From: Streptomyces exfoliatus
GTDB taxonomy: Bacteria > Actinomycetota > Actinomycetes > Streptomycetales > Streptomycetaceae
Direction: 5' to 3'
Length of the DNA: 64,000 nucleotides
Assembly: GCF_000725545.1 (NCBI RefSeq)
Contig: NZ_JNZP01000015.1
Span: 395,712 to 459,711, forward strand
In this document: positions 1 through 8,465 of the stretch, piece after piece
How the letters are laid out: each line of letters opens with the position of its first letter
Position numbering within the stretch: position 1 is the first letter of the stretch
The notes under the pieces: model-generated
Databases searched by the model: none
The model's input: the letters and a program-made list of their open reading frames with translations, nothing else
Told to the model about the DNA's origin: nothing
Program-made: the position numbers and the translations under genes

Positions 1-1467
1 GAGTCCGCGTTCCTCGTCGGCTTCGACGGTGACCTGGGGGCCGAGGAAACGGACGACGCCGGCGCGGGAGAGCGCGAGGAGCTGGTGCAGCCGGGGACCG
101 GGCGGCCCGGAGGCGAGGTAGCTGAAGAAGCCGTGCCACCAGCCGTCGGACCCCAGGCGCGTGCCGAGCCGCAGGAGCTGGCCGTAGACGGAGAGCAGCG
201 CGTCGAAGACGGCGGCGTCGGCGCTGTGGGCCGGGTCGTGGCGGCGGGTCAGGTCGTCGTCGATGTGGTCGCGCAGGCCCTGCTGGAGGGCCTCGGCGGA
301 GCTGTAGCGGAGGCCGTCGAGGGGGTGGTCGAGGGCGTCGAGGTCGAGCCGGTCGGCGGGGTCGGGGACGGCTGCGGCGACGAGCGCGGCGAGTTCGGCC
401 CCGCGCGGCGGCGCCTGCGCGTAGGCCTTCTCGAAGTCGCTCCAGGGCAGCGCGGTCCGCTCCGGGTGGGCGGCGAAGAGCCGGTGGTAGTGGGCCCAGC
501 CGAGTTCCTTGTCGACGAGGGGCCACACGTCGCGCCGGAAGTCGAGGGGACCGGTCCGCCTCAGCAGGGCGTCGGTCTGCTCGGGGCCGAGGAAGCGGGG
601 CAGCGGGGGCCGTTCGCCGTCGAGGACGTAGCCGAGCTTCGCGCGGTACGGGACGCCGCGCCGCGATCCGACGTGCAGGACGGGTTCCCTGCCGGAGGGG
701 ACGTAGACCAGCGCGTCGCCCTCGCCCTCGTACCGTCCGCCGCGGCCCTCGGTGAGCAGCGCCATCAGGTCGACGAAGGCGAGTCCGAAACCGCGCACGA
801 GGACGGCTTCGCCGGCGGGCAGTGCGGTGAGGTCGGTGTCGGCGGTGAAGTCGGGCGGCAGGTGGACGAGGCCGTGGCGGGCGGCGAATCCGGCCAGGGT
901 CCGCTGTTCCGCGTCGGGTTCGGCGTCGAGGTGTCCGACGGTGAGGACGACGAGGTCGGCGAGGAGGGGTGCGGCGGCGTCCCGCAGCCAGACCCGCTGG
1001 CGTCCCTCGCGGGGGCCGCCGACGCGCAGGGCCGAGGTGCGGTGTTCGTGGACGGTGACGGAGCCGGGCAGGGAGGCGCGGGCCCGCTCGTACGCCCAGC
1101 GCAGATAGGCGCCCTGCTCGGGACGGGTGGGGAAGGCGCGTCCCTCGATGCCGGACCATTCGGCGAGGGTGGGTCCCGGTCGGACGGGTCCTTCGAGGAC
1201 CACGGTCTCGTCGGTGAACATCGTGACGTCCTCGGCACGGGAGTTCATCCAGAGCAGCGGGGACTGTCCGGTGCGCCAGATGCGGCCGGGGCCCGCCGGG
1301 TGCGGGTCGACGAGGTGGAGGTCGAGGGGGCGGTCGCCGTACAGCTCGGGCAGGTTGGCAGCGAGGCGTTCGAGGACACCGGTCCCCCGCGGCCCGGCGC
1401 CCACGATCACGATCGACGGGGTGGCCGGCACGGCGAGCGAGGGAGCGGCCGTCGGATGGCCGCTCAT
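1..1467 (-). CDS. FAD/NAD(P)-binding oxidoreductase, partial (3' end outside window)
   Basis: Reading the minus strand from an ATG at 1467 gives about 489 codons with no stop before the window edge, so the C-terminus is missing. The N-terminus carries a dinucleotide-binding loop (IVIVGAGPRGTGVLERL, residues about 18-34), the hallmark of the NAD_binding_9 / FAD-NAD(P)-binding family related to lysine/ornithine N-monooxygenases. The start overlaps the stop of the upstream permease by four bases (ATGA at 1464-1467), so the two are co-transcribed and probably translationally coupled. Family members are flavoproteins of mostly unknown substrate. The linkage to an amino-acid ABC importer preceded by a sulphur-type leader peptide suggests oxidation of an imported sulphur or amino compound, which is inference. 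Confidence 0.85.
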   Translation of the reverse strand, partial: MSGHPTAAPSLAVPATPSIVIVGAGPRGTGVLERLAANLPELYGDRPLDLHLVDPHPAGPGRIWRTGQSPLLWMNSRAEDVTMFTDETVVLEGPVRPGPTLAEWSGIEGRAFPTRPEQGAYLRWAYERARASLPGSVTVHEHRTSALRVGGPREGRQRVWLRDAAAPLLADLVVLTVGHLDAEPDAEQRTLAGFAARHGLVHLPPDFTADTDLTALPAGEAVLVRGFGLAFVDLMALLTEGRGGRYEGEGDALVYVPSGREPVLHVGSRRGVPYRAKLGYVLDGERPPLPRFLGPEQTDALLRRTGPLDFRRDVWPLVDKELGWAHYHRLFAAHPERTALPWSDFEKAYAQAPPRGAELAALVAAAVPDPADRLDLDALDHPLDGLRYSSAEALQQGLRDHIDDDLTRRHDPAHSADAAVFDALLSVYGQLLRLGTRLGSDGWWHGFFSYLASGPPGPRLHQLLALSRAGVVRFLGPQVTVEADEERGL

Positions 1468-2312
1468 CGCGCACCGGCCGTTCCGCGGGCGTAGTGCCGC
1501 TCGACGTAGTGCTGGCCGATGCCGAGGACCGAGGTGACGGCGACGTACCAGAGCGTGGCGACGAGCAGCAGCGGGATGACCTCGTACGTGCGGTGGTAGA
1601 CGAGCTGCGTCGAGTAGAGCAGGTCCTGGACGGCGATGACGGAGACGATCGAGGTGCCCTTGAGGGTGCCGATCAGCATGTTCCCGGCGGGCGGGACGAT
1701 CGCCCGCATGGCCTGCGGCAGCACGATCCGGGAGAGCCGGCGCCGGCGGCCGAGACCGAGGGACTCGGCGGCCTCGATCTGGCCCCGGTCGACGGAGAGG
1801 ATGCCGCCGCGCACGACCTCGGCGGCGTAGGCGGCCTCGTGGAGGGTGAGGCCGAGGACGGCGACGGCGACGGGTCCGAGGAGGTTGACGGTGTTGACGC
1901 CGAGGATCTGTGGGTAGAGCGCTCCGATGTTGAACCAGAAGAGCAGCTGGACCAGGATCGGAGTAGACCGGAAGAACCACACGTACCCCCAACTCACCGC
2001 CCGCAGGACGGGGTTGGCGGAGAGCCTCAGCACCGCGAGCAGCGTCCCCAGGGCGAAGCCGAGGACCATGACGAGGGCCGTGAGCCACAGGGTGAGGCCG
2101 AGGCCGCGCAGGACGGACGCGGAGGTGAAGTAGGCGGCGACCACGTCCCACTGGAAGGCCTCGTTGCGGACGACCGAGACGAGACCGAGGGCGAGCAGGA
2201 CGAGGACGAGACCGGCGGCGGTCCACTGTCCGGCGCGGCGGGTGGGGACGACGCGCGGAGGCGGTTCGGCCGGCGGGGCCGTGGCGGGGGTGGTGGCGAG
2301 GGTCGCGGACAT
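1464..2312 (-). CDS. Amino-acid ABC transporter permease
   Basis: About 282 residues. It is a polar-amino-acid (HisM/GlnP-type) inner-membrane permease with five or six hydrophobic segments. The EAA-loop region reads about AAESLGLGRRRRLSRIVLPQ, followed by a P-x-A-G-N-M motif typical of BPD_transp_1 permeases. The ATG at 2312 is preferred to an upstream in-frame GTG at 2366 because GGAGCC lies about 8 nt before it and the extra residues are not membrane-like. It is divergent from the GNAT and binding-protein genes on the plus strand. A well-formed promoter lies at 2416-2444. No ATPase gene is visible here; it may lie beyond the left edge. Confidence 0.9.
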   Translation of the reverse strand: MSATLATTPATAPPAEPPPRVVPTRRAGQWTAAGLVLVLLALGLVSVVRNEAFQWDVVAAYFTSASVLRGLGLTLWLTALVMVLGFALGTLLAVLRLSANPVLRAVSWGYVWFFRSTPILVQLLFWFNIGALYPQILGVNTVNLLGPVAVAVLGLTLHEAAYAAEVVRGGILSVDRGQIEAAESLGLGRRRRLSRIVLPQAMRAIVPPAGNMLIGTLKGTSIVSVIAVQDLLYSTQLVYHRTYEVIPLLLVATLWYVAVTSVLGIGQHYVERHYARGTAGAR

Positions 2313-2415
2313 GCGAAGGCTCCGTGGATGCCAGGGGGCGGATCGAACACGGGGGTGCGCCTTCACACGCGCTGAGTAGCGGATCCGGGCCCCTCAGCCC
2401 GATCCGCCCTTCGAG

Positions 2416-2444
2416 GCTATGCGGTCAACACGGGCCGCTGTCAA
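2416..2444 (-). promoter_or_regulatory. Sigma-70-like promoter for permease operon
   Basis: On the minus strand TTGACA (2444-2439) is followed after a 17-bp spacer by CATAGC (2421-2416), a good match to the main vegetative sigma factor consensus. Transcription would start near 2409, about 97 nt before the permease ATG. Confidence 0.55.
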
Positions 2445-2515
2445 GGCTGTCCGTACTGTGAGCCGTACGTCTCATCGTGGTTGACGGGGGAACGGATGCC
2501 TGTTCCACTGGGGCC

Positions 2516-2584
2516 ATGCATCCGCAGCAGCTGGTCACGCGCTCCCACATCGACTTCGGTCGCGTGTGGTCCTCTTCCTGTTGA
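2516..2584 (+). CDS. Putative sulphur/cysteine-type leader peptide (22 aa)
   Basis: ATG at 2516 opens a 22-codon frame ending ...LVTRSHIDFGRVWSSSC-stop. The arrangement R-x-H-[VI]-D-[LF]-x-R-x-x-S-x-x-C matches the actinobacterial leader-peptide family found upstream of sulphur assimilation and methionine/cysteine transport genes, with Cys as the final residue. It lies 216 bp upstream of the GNAT and binding-protein genes and is probably a cis-acting attenuator sensing charged Cys-tRNA. There is no good Shine-Dalgarno. A weak TTGACG (2481-2486), 17 bp, TCCACT (2504-2509) promoter would place the transcription start at the ATG, which suggests a leaderless mRNA (inference). Confidence 0.7.
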   Translation: MHPQQLVTRSHIDFGRVWSSSC

Positions 2585-2694
2585 GCCGACCCGCTGTTCC
2601 GCCCCACCCGCGTGCTGTTCTCCGCGGTGCCTTCACACCCAGGCCCTTCGCCGGCGCCTGAGCTCTCCCCTCCCCTCGCCCTGCCCCTGTGTCC

Positions 2695-2794
2695 TCCTTC
2701 GTCCTGAAGGAAGCCGCGGCCTGCCTTCGTTCCGGAGGATGCCGTCGTCCTTCCTCGGTCCGAGGGAAGCCTCCTCCTGCCTTCGCCCCGAAGG
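2695..2794 (+). repeat. Four tandem degenerate hairpins with SD-like right arms
   Basis: Four short stem-loops follow one another every 26-30 bp: TCCTTC/GAAGGA (2695-2711), CCTTC/GGAGG (2724-2738), CTTCCTCG/CGAGGGAAG (2750-2769) and CCTTCG/CGAAGG (2780-2794). Each right arm is purine-rich like a ribosome-binding site, and the last one is the actual SD of the GNAT gene (GAAGGA, 5 nt before ATG 2801). The block lies between the leader peptide and its downstream operon, where an attenuation or translation-control region would be expected. Confidence 0.6.
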
Positions 2795-2800
2795 ACTTTC

Positions 2801-3280
2801 ATGACCTTCGCGTTGTCCGTGCACCGGACCACGACCACCGACGCCCTGGCCCGCCCGCTCCTCGACGAGCTGGCGCACGAGTACACGACCCGGTACGGCT
2901 CCGCCCACGACCTGAACCGCTATCCGGCGGAGGAGTTCGCCCCTCCGCACGGCGCCTTCCTGCTCCTCCTGGAGCAGGGCCGGCCCGTGGCCGGCGGCGC
3001 CTACCGCCGCTACGACGACCACACCGCCGAACTCAAGAGGATCTGGACCCACTCGGCACACCGCAGGCGCGGCCTCGCCCGCCGCGTCCTGACCGTGCTC
3101 GAACGGGAGGCCGCAGCCTGCGGCTACTCCCGGGTCTTCCTGACGACCGGCCCTCGCCAGCCCGAGGCCAGGGGCCTCTATCTGGCGAGCGGCTACCGCC
3201 CGCTGTTCGACGTGACCGCAGAGCCCGAGTCGATCGGCCCGCTGCCGTTCGAGAAATTCCTGGAGAACCCGAAGCCATGA
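2801..3280 (+). CDS. GNAT family N-acetyltransferase
   Basis: 159 residues, the usual single-domain length. Acetyl-CoA binding motif A is visible as HRRRGLARRVL after strand 4 (residues about 87-97). The C-terminal half has the usual ARGLYLASGYRP helix-turn found in GNAT enzymes. It would acetylate a small amine or amino acid, but the substrate is unknown. The SD GAAGGA is 5 nt upstream of the ATG and lies in the last hairpin of the upstream repeat. Its stop overlaps the start of the binding-protein gene (ATGA at 3277-3280), so the two are coupled. GNAT genes are commonly embedded in sulphur amino-acid import loci. Confidence 0.88.
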   Translation: MTFALSVHRTTTTDALARPLLDELAHEYTTRYGSAHDLNRYPAEEFAPPHGAFLLLLEQGRPVAGGAYRRYDDHTAELKRIWTHSAHRRRGLARRVLTVLEREAAACGYSRVFLTTGPRQPEARGLYLASGYRPLFDVTAEPESIGPLPFEKFLENPKP

Positions 3281-4254
3281 GTACGCGTACGAGTACCGGC
3301 ACCGCGCGCACCACCCTCGCCTTCGCCCTGATCACCGCCACCGCGCTCACCCTCACCGCCTGCGCGGGCGGCGAGCCCGCGACGGCCCCCGCCGGGGCCT
3401 CCGGCGCACCGGGCGCCGCGAAGAACGCCCTCCCGACGGAGGACGTGGTGTCGGCGGTCGCCAGGAACGAGGACGCGGCGAAGCTGCTCCCCGCCGACGT
3501 ACGGCGGCGGGGCGGCCTCACCCTCGCCTCCTCGGTCGGGACGCCGCCCAGTTCGGCCTATCTGCCGGACGGCAGGACCGTGGTGGGCGTGGACGCCGAC
3601 TTCGCCGGTGCCGTGGCGAAGGCCCTCGGCCTGGAGCTGAAGCGCGAGGTGGTCGGTTTCGAGGCGATCCTGCCGGCACTGGGCAGCGGCAAGTACGACG
3701 TCGGCACCGGGAACTTCGGTGTGACGGAGGAGCGGCGCAAGGCCATCGACTTCGTCACGTACATCAACGACGGCCAGGGCTTCGCGAGCCGGGCCGACAG
3801 CCCCCTGAAGGCGGTCACGGACCTCACACAGCTCTGCGGTCTGAAGGTGGCCGTGAACGCGGGCACCACCTTCGAACGGACCCTGGAGCAGAACAAGGGC
3901 CGGTGCGCGGAGGCCGGCAAGCAGCCGTACGAGGTGAACGTCTACAGCGAGACGGGGGCGATCTGGATGTCGCTCCAGCAGGGCCGCAGCGATGTCGTGA
4001 TGAACACGATCAACGGTGTGCGGTACGCGGTGACCCAGCAGCGGAACGTGAAGTTCCTCAACGAGTACCGGCGGCTCGACGTCGGCTTCGCCTTCAAGAA
4101 GGGCACCCCGCTCGCGCCCGCCTTCCAGGCGGCGGTGAACGGCCTGAAGGCGGACGGGACGTACGACAGGATCCTGCGGAAGTGGGGGGTGACGGGGTCG
4201 GGCATCCCCACGTCGCGGATCTCCCCGCCGGAACTCCCGGCACCGGAGAAGTGA
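3277..4254 (+). CDS. Amino-acid ABC transporter substrate-binding lipoprotein
   Basis: 325 residues. The N-terminus has a hydrophobic signal ending in a lipobox (LTAC, Cys29), so the mature protein is membrane-anchored outside the cell. The rest is a type 3 periplasmic binding fold, with VVGVDADFAGAVAKALGLEL at about residues 106-125 and the typical DVGTGNFGVTEERRKAIDF segment. The start overlaps the GNAT stop by four bases. The permease is divergent at 1464-2312, and the two presumably form one importer. The leader peptide upstream points to cystine or another sulphur-containing solute; that specificity is inference. Confidence 0.92.
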   Translation: MSTRTSTGTARTTLAFALITATALTLTACAGGEPATAPAGASGAPGAAKNALPTEDVVSAVARNEDAAKLLPADVRRRGGLTLASSVGTPPSSAYLPDGRTVVGVDADFAGAVAKALGLELKREVVGFEAILPALGSGKYDVGTGNFGVTEERRKAIDFVTYINDGQGFASRADSPLKAVTDLTQLCGLKVAVNAGTTFERTLEQNKGRCAEAGKQPYEVNVYSETGAIWMSLQQGRSDVVMNTINGVRYAVTQQRNVKFLNEYRRLDVGFAFKKGTPLAPAFQAAVNGLKADGTYDRILRKWGVTGSGIPTSRISPPELPAPEK

Positions 4255-4290
4255 GGGGGTGCCCGGCGGGGGCGTCGGGCCGACGGGACG

Positions 4291-5538
4291 TCAGCAGCCG
4301 TCGCAGGGACAGCAGCAGTCGCAGTTCCCGCAGCCGGAATCGCAGTTGCAGTCGCGGCAGCAGCCCTCGCGCTTCTTGCGGGACCAGGGACCCTCGTACT
4401 CCTTGGCGCAGCAGATCTGGCAGGTGCAGAAGAGCCAGGTGAACATGGCGCACCCGGCGAGGAAGCCGCGCGGCTTGGGAGCCTGGGGCGCCCCGCCGCC
4501 GAACTGCGGCGGCAGCCCCCCGGGTCCGCTGGGCCCACCGGTGCCACCCGGTCCGCCCGGGCCCATGGGCCCGCCCCCGTAGGGGTTCCCGCCGTACGGG
4601 TCGTACGGGCCCGGCGTTCCGCTCGCGTACGGATTGCCCGGGACCGGGCCCTGCCCCGGTCCCGGCGCTCCGTGCGCGCAGGTCGTCGTCCCGAAGGCGC
4701 GGTTCACCGAGGTGCGCAGCTCGTGCGCGAGCAGGACGTGGACCAGCTTGTCGTCGGTGAACTCGGCGTCCCGCAGGGCGAGCCGGATGCCGTGGAGCGC
4801 GTCGTCGGCGAGCCGGCGAGCCTCCTCCCGGGTGGTGCCGGTGGCGGTGAGCGGGTTCCAGGCGCCGGCCTCCGCGTCGGCGGTCTGGTCCTCGACGGCG
4901 TCGAGGAGGTGGGCGAGGCGGCCGAAGAGCCGGCCCGCCTCGGCGAGCGGCTCCGCGTTCTCCGGCCGTCCGGCGAGGACGGCGGTGTGCGCGAAGGCGG
5001 CCGCGGTCGCGGTCTCGGTCGGTTCGGTGACGGCGAGCAGGGAGGTGCCGGGCCCCGCGAGGGCCTCGATGCCGGTCTGGCGGTCGACGGCGTCGACGAG
5101 GACGGCGGTGTCGAAGCCGAGGGAGCGGCCGGTCCTGGCTCCGGCCCTGTCCCAGGAGCGGGCGACCCGGCGGGCCGCGGCGGCGACGGGCCGCCGGGCC
5201 AACAGACCGTCCCGGTCGGCGACGTGGTCGCGCACCTTCGCGGAGGCGAGGACGAGGGAGACGGCGGCGGCGAGCCGGGCGCCGTCACCCCGGGCCACGG
5301 GGGCGGTCCGCATCGCGCGCAGCGGGCAGGGTCCCGCGGTGCGCCGTCCGCTTGCCACCGAGCCGGTCTGAGCCTCCGTCAGGACGGAGACGATGAGGCC
5401 GTCGTAGTTGGTGACGACCCGGGCGAACTGCCCGTGGTCGGCGCGAAGCGCCAGGCAGAGGCCGCAGAGGTGGGCCATCCACTCGACCTTCAGGCCGTCC
5501 GTGAGGCGGTGGGTGCAGGGCCTGACGATTCCGAACAA
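4291..5538 (-). CDS. DUF5685 family protein with Cys-rich C-terminal tail
   Basis: About 415 residues. A TTG start at 5538 is chosen because GGGGGAG precedes it and the family begins FGIVRPC-x-HRL. The longer frame to 5610 adds poorly supported residues. The first 300 residues match DUF5685, with an early CGLCLAL Cys-x-x-Cys motif near residue 25 and helical content. A Gly/Pro-rich linker rich in GGPMGPGG-like repeats follows, and then a 56-residue tail with 16 cysteines (many CC and CxC pairs). That tail could bind metal or be disulphide-rich. It is encoded alone, convergent with the binding-protein gene. Function unknown. Confidence 0.85.
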   Translation of the reverse strand: MFGIVRPCTHRLTDGLKVEWMAHLCGLCLALRADHGQFARVVTNYDGLIVSVLTEAQTGSVASGRRTAGPCPLRAMRTAPVARGDGARLAAAVSLVLASAKVRDHVADRDGLLARRPVAAAARRVARSWDRAGARTGRSLGFDTAVLVDAVDRQTGIEALAGPGTSLLAVTEPTETATAAAFAHTAVLAGRPENAEPLAEAGRLFGRLAHLLDAVEDQTADAEAGAWNPLTATGTTREEARRLADDALHGIRLALRDAEFTDDKLVHVLLAHELRTSVNRAFGTTTCAHGAPGPGQGPVPGNPYASGTPGPYDPYGGNPYGGGPMGPGGPGGTGGPSGPGGLPPQFGGGAPQAPKPRGFLAGCAMFTWLFCTCQICCAKEYEGPWSRKKREGCCRDCNCDSGCGNCDCCCPCDGC

Positions 5539-5849
5539 GAGACTCCCCCGTGGGCTGCGCGCGATGCCGCGGAGCGGCCTCGCGGCATCGTAGCGAGCGG
5601 GCGCGTTCACCCGTACGCGCCCACCGTCACCCTTCCGGCCCGACTTTCATATTTTCAGCTACATGGCCCTCCCTCAGGCCCCGCATACCGCAAGTTTCCT
5701 GACGAATCGCCAGGAAACGGTGCTCACGTTCTGCACCAGTCCCGTCACGAATCCCCTGCGCGCCGTCTATCCACTTGGCGCGCGATCCGCATCATGAAGG
5801 ACGATAGGGATTGCGGAACCACAAGTGACCGCGCTGAAAGGAGGCGTCC
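5539..5849. other. Intergenic region upstream of sflA with two inverted repeats
   Basis: This 311-bp divergent promoter region holds two perfect inverted repeats: GTTTCCTG (5694-5701) with CAGGAAAC (5711-5718), 9-nt spacer, and GCGCGCC (5758-5764) with GGCGCGC (5777-5783), 12-nt spacer. A further hairpin, GATGCCGCG ... CGCGGCATC, lies nearer the DUF5685 start. No small gene is supported. Confidence 0.5.
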
Positions 5850-6284
5850 ATGGGATCGGTGCGCAAGGCGAGTGCCTGGCTGGGACTCGTCGAGGACAAC
5901 GACGAGCGTTACTACGACGACGAGTACGCCGACGGTGCCGAGGGCGGCGACGCCTGGGTGACGGACCCCCGGGTCCGGGTCGCCACGGACACCGCCGAGG
6001 ACCGGGGACGCCGGATCGCCACCGTCTCCCCCGACGGCTTCCGGGACGCCCGCGGCATCGGCGAGCTCTTCCGGGACGGTGTTCCGGTGATCGTGAACCT
6101 GACCGCGATGGAGCCGAACGACGCCAAGCGCGTGGTGGACTTCGCCGCCGGCCTCGCCTTCGGTCTGCGCGGTTCGATCGAGCGCGTGGCGACGCGGGTC
6201 TTCCTGCTGACCCCCGCCGACACCCAGATCGTCACCGGCGAGACGGGCCGGCGCCGGCAGGACGGTTTCTTCAACCAGAGCTGA
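5850..6284 (+). CDS. sflA: SepF-like cell-division protein SflA
   Basis: 144 residues with an ideal ribosome-binding site (AAAGGAGG) 7 nt before the ATG. The first 50 residues are acidic and tyrosine-rich ([11 protein letters not shown]). The SepF domain then spans about residues 55-140, with the segments [20 protein letters not shown] and [16 protein letters not shown], the dimerising beta/alpha core that contacts FtsZ. SepF itself sits beside ftsZ in the dcw cluster, so this isolated copy corresponds to the SepF-like paralogue. In S. coelicolor SflA limits FtsZ and DivIVA placement during sporulation. The C-terminus ([10 protein letters not shown]) is the usual SepF ending. Confidence 0.88.
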   Translation: MGSVRKASAWLGLVEDNDERYYDDEYADGAEGGDAWVTDPRVRVATDTAEDRGRRIATVSPDGFRDARGIGELFRDGVPVIVNLTAMEPNDAKRVVDFAAGLAFGLRGSIERVATRVFLLTPADTQIVTGETGRRRQDGFFNQS

Positions 6285-6323
6285 GCGGGTCCGCCGGTCC
6301 GGCCGGCCCCCCGAAGGATCGGG

Positions 6324-8060
6324 TCAGAGCGCCGGACGCCCCGAGCCGGCGGGCTCGATCGCATCACGGGTCGCGGGCACCCGCGGCTCGGACGGCCGGG
6401 CGAGCGGGGACGGCTCCGCGACCGCGACCGCCTCGGGGGACCCCGAGGGCCCCGGGCACTCCACCCGCTTCGAAAGTCCCTTCACCGCGGACCCGGCCGC
6501 CACCGGTTCCGCCGACTCCTCCGGGCACTCCATCATCCGGGGCAGCCGCCGGGCCATCACCGCGCCGAGGAGCAGCAGCCCCGCGCTCACGAAGAGCGTG
6601 ACGTGCAGCCCGTTCACGAAGGCGTGCCGGGCGGCCTGGTGCAGCGCGCCGCCCGCCGCGCCGCCGAGCTGGTCGGCCACCTGGTAGGCCTCGCCGAGCG
6701 AGTTCGCGGCGGCCCTGCTCGCCTCCGCGGGCACCCCGGGGACCGCGGCGAGCCCGGGGGCGTACGCCGCGTTCATCACACTGCCGAGCAGGGCGATGCC
6801 CATGCCGGCGCCGAGCTGGTACGAGGTCTCGCCGATCGCGGCGGCGCCGCCCGCGCTGCGCTGCGGGGCCTCGCTCAGCATCGACTCGTACGCCGAGAAG
6901 AGCGTGGTCTGCAGACCGAAGCCGAGCAGCACGAAGCCCACCGTGAGCAGCAGAGGCCGGTCGTGCTGCCCCATGAAGGTCAGCAGCAGCACGGCGGCGG
7001 CGGTGAGCACGAAGCCCCAGCCGACCATCCGGCGCGGTCCGATCCTGCGCAGGGTGTACGAGCCGGTGGCGCCGGCGGCCATCGCGGCGAAGGTGAGCGG
7101 AAGCAGCCGGAGCCCGGTCTCCAGGGGGCCGAGCCCGAGGACCAGCTGGAGGTACTGGACGGCGATCAGCTCCAGGCCGACCAGGGCCAGCATGCCGATG
7201 ACGATGCAGCCGACCGAGGTGGTGAAGGCCGCCCGCGAGAAGAGCCCCATGTCGATCAGCGGGTGCGGGCGCCGCCTCTGCCGCCGTACGAAGAGGACGA
7301 GGAGCGCGGCTCCGAGCAGCAGCGGCCCCGCGGTCGGCAGGGCGAGGAACGGGTCTCCGGCCCCGGCGCGCTTGACTCCGAGGACGCAGCCGAGCACACC
7401 GGCGGCGGCCATGAGCGCGCCGAGGACGTCCCAGGGTCCGTCGGCGGCTCCCCGGGACTCGGGCAGGAGGCGGCGGCCGAGCGGCAGGATCAGCGCCATC
7501 AGCGGGATGTTGATGAGGAAGACGGAGCCCCACCAGTAGTGCTCGACGAGAAAGCCGCCGAGGACGGGTCCTGTGGCCGCGCCGACCGCGGCGACCGCGG
7601 TCCAGACGCCGATGGCGGTGGCGCGCTCCCGCCGGTCGGGGAAGACCGCCCGGAGGATGGAGAGCGTGGCGGGCATGATCATGGCGCCGCCGACACCGAG
7701 CAGCGCGCGGGCCGCGATGAGGACGCCGGGTTCGGTGGCGAGCGCGGCGACCGCGGAGGCGATGCCGAAGAGCGCGTATCCGAGGAGGAGGACCCTCCGC
7801 CGTCCGACCCGGTCGCCGAGGGTGCCGAAGAGGATGAGGAGCGAGGCGCAGACCAGGGGGTAGGCGTCGACGATCCAGAGCAGCGCGGTGGAGCTGGGGC
7901 GCAGGTCCTCGGTGAGCGAGGGGACCGCGACGTGGAGGATCGTCGCGTCGAGGGCGACGAGGAGGAGACTCACGCAGAGGACGAGGAGGACGACCCAGCG
8001 GTTGACTCCGGCGCCGGTGGCGGCGGGCGTTCGCTCTTGGGCCGTGTTCGTCCGCGACAT
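6324..8060 (-). CDS. MFS transporter, DHA2 (14-TMS drug exporter) family
   Basis: About 578 residues from ATG 8060, which has GGGAGG about 8 nt upstream. A longer frame to 8135 adds a non-conserved extension. It has some fourteen hydrophobic helices. Motif C-like and motif A-like signatures appear in the first half (LDATILHVAVPSLTEDL, GDRVGRRRVLLLG), as in EmrB/QacA proton antiporters. A cytoplasmic tail rich in Pro/Ala/Val ends the protein. It probably exports a toxic or secondary metabolite; the substrate cannot be read from sequence. It is convergent with sflA and has a 14-bp palindrome about 160 bp upstream of its start. Confidence 0.92.
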   Translation of the reverse strand: MSRTNTAQERTPAATGAGVNRWVVLLVLCVSLLLVALDATILHVAVPSLTEDLRPSSTALLWIVDAYPLVCASLLILFGTLGDRVGRRRVLLLGYALFGIASAVAALATEPGVLIAARALLGVGGAMIMPATLSILRAVFPDRRERATAIGVWTAVAAVGAATGPVLGGFLVEHYWWGSVFLINIPLMALILPLGRRLLPESRGAADGPWDVLGALMAAAGVLGCVLGVKRAGAGDPFLALPTAGPLLLGAALLVLFVRRQRRRPHPLIDMGLFSRAAFTTSVGCIVIGMLALVGLELIAVQYLQLVLGLGPLETGLRLLPLTFAAMAAGATGSYTLRRIGPRRMVGWGFVLTAAAVLLLTFMGQHDRPLLLTVGFVLLGFGLQTTLFSAYESMLSEAPQRSAGGAAAIGETSYQLGAGMGIALLGSVMNAAYAPGLAAVPGVPAEASRAAANSLGEAYQVADQLGGAAGGALHQAARHAFVNGLHVTLFVSAGLLLLGAVMARRLPRMMECPEESAEPVAAGSAVKGLSKRVECPGPSGSPEAVAVAEPSPLARPSEPRVPATRDAIEPAGSGRPAL

Positions 8061-8465
8061 GTGCGTACCTCCCAGTGAAGCTCTCGCGCTCGGCGGCCCC
8101 CGACCAGGGCTTATGCCCCTGGGGCGGCCCGGCATCGACGGGCGAGTGAGCCGTCAGCGTACGCGAGTCCGAGCCCCGAGCGCGTGGTGCAGCTCTCACC
8201 CCGGCGGGGCTCCGGGTGTGGCGTACGCCACTCGGGCCGGTGCGCGCGTCGCATGGAATTCCGCACGGACGTCTGTTTGAAGCAATTCCCTCGCACTCAA
8301 ACACTCTTCCGACAATGCCCCTCCCGCATTAGGGCGGAAGGTCATCGGATTTCCCGACGGACGTCACGAATAGGCCGGTCACTGAGACCTACTCCACATC
8401 ACATCAACATCACGAAGGGAGCGGATCGACCGGGTCTGCTTCTCACTCCCTGTAACGTCGATTGG
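8061..8465. other. Divergent intergenic region between MFS exporter and PAP2 gene
   Basis: 405 bp without a supported gene. It contains a perfect 14-bp palindrome, GTGGCGTACGCCAC (8218-8231), that could be a regulator site for the exporter. The AT-richer part at about 8270-8420 probably carries the PAP2 promoter. Confidence 0.4.
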
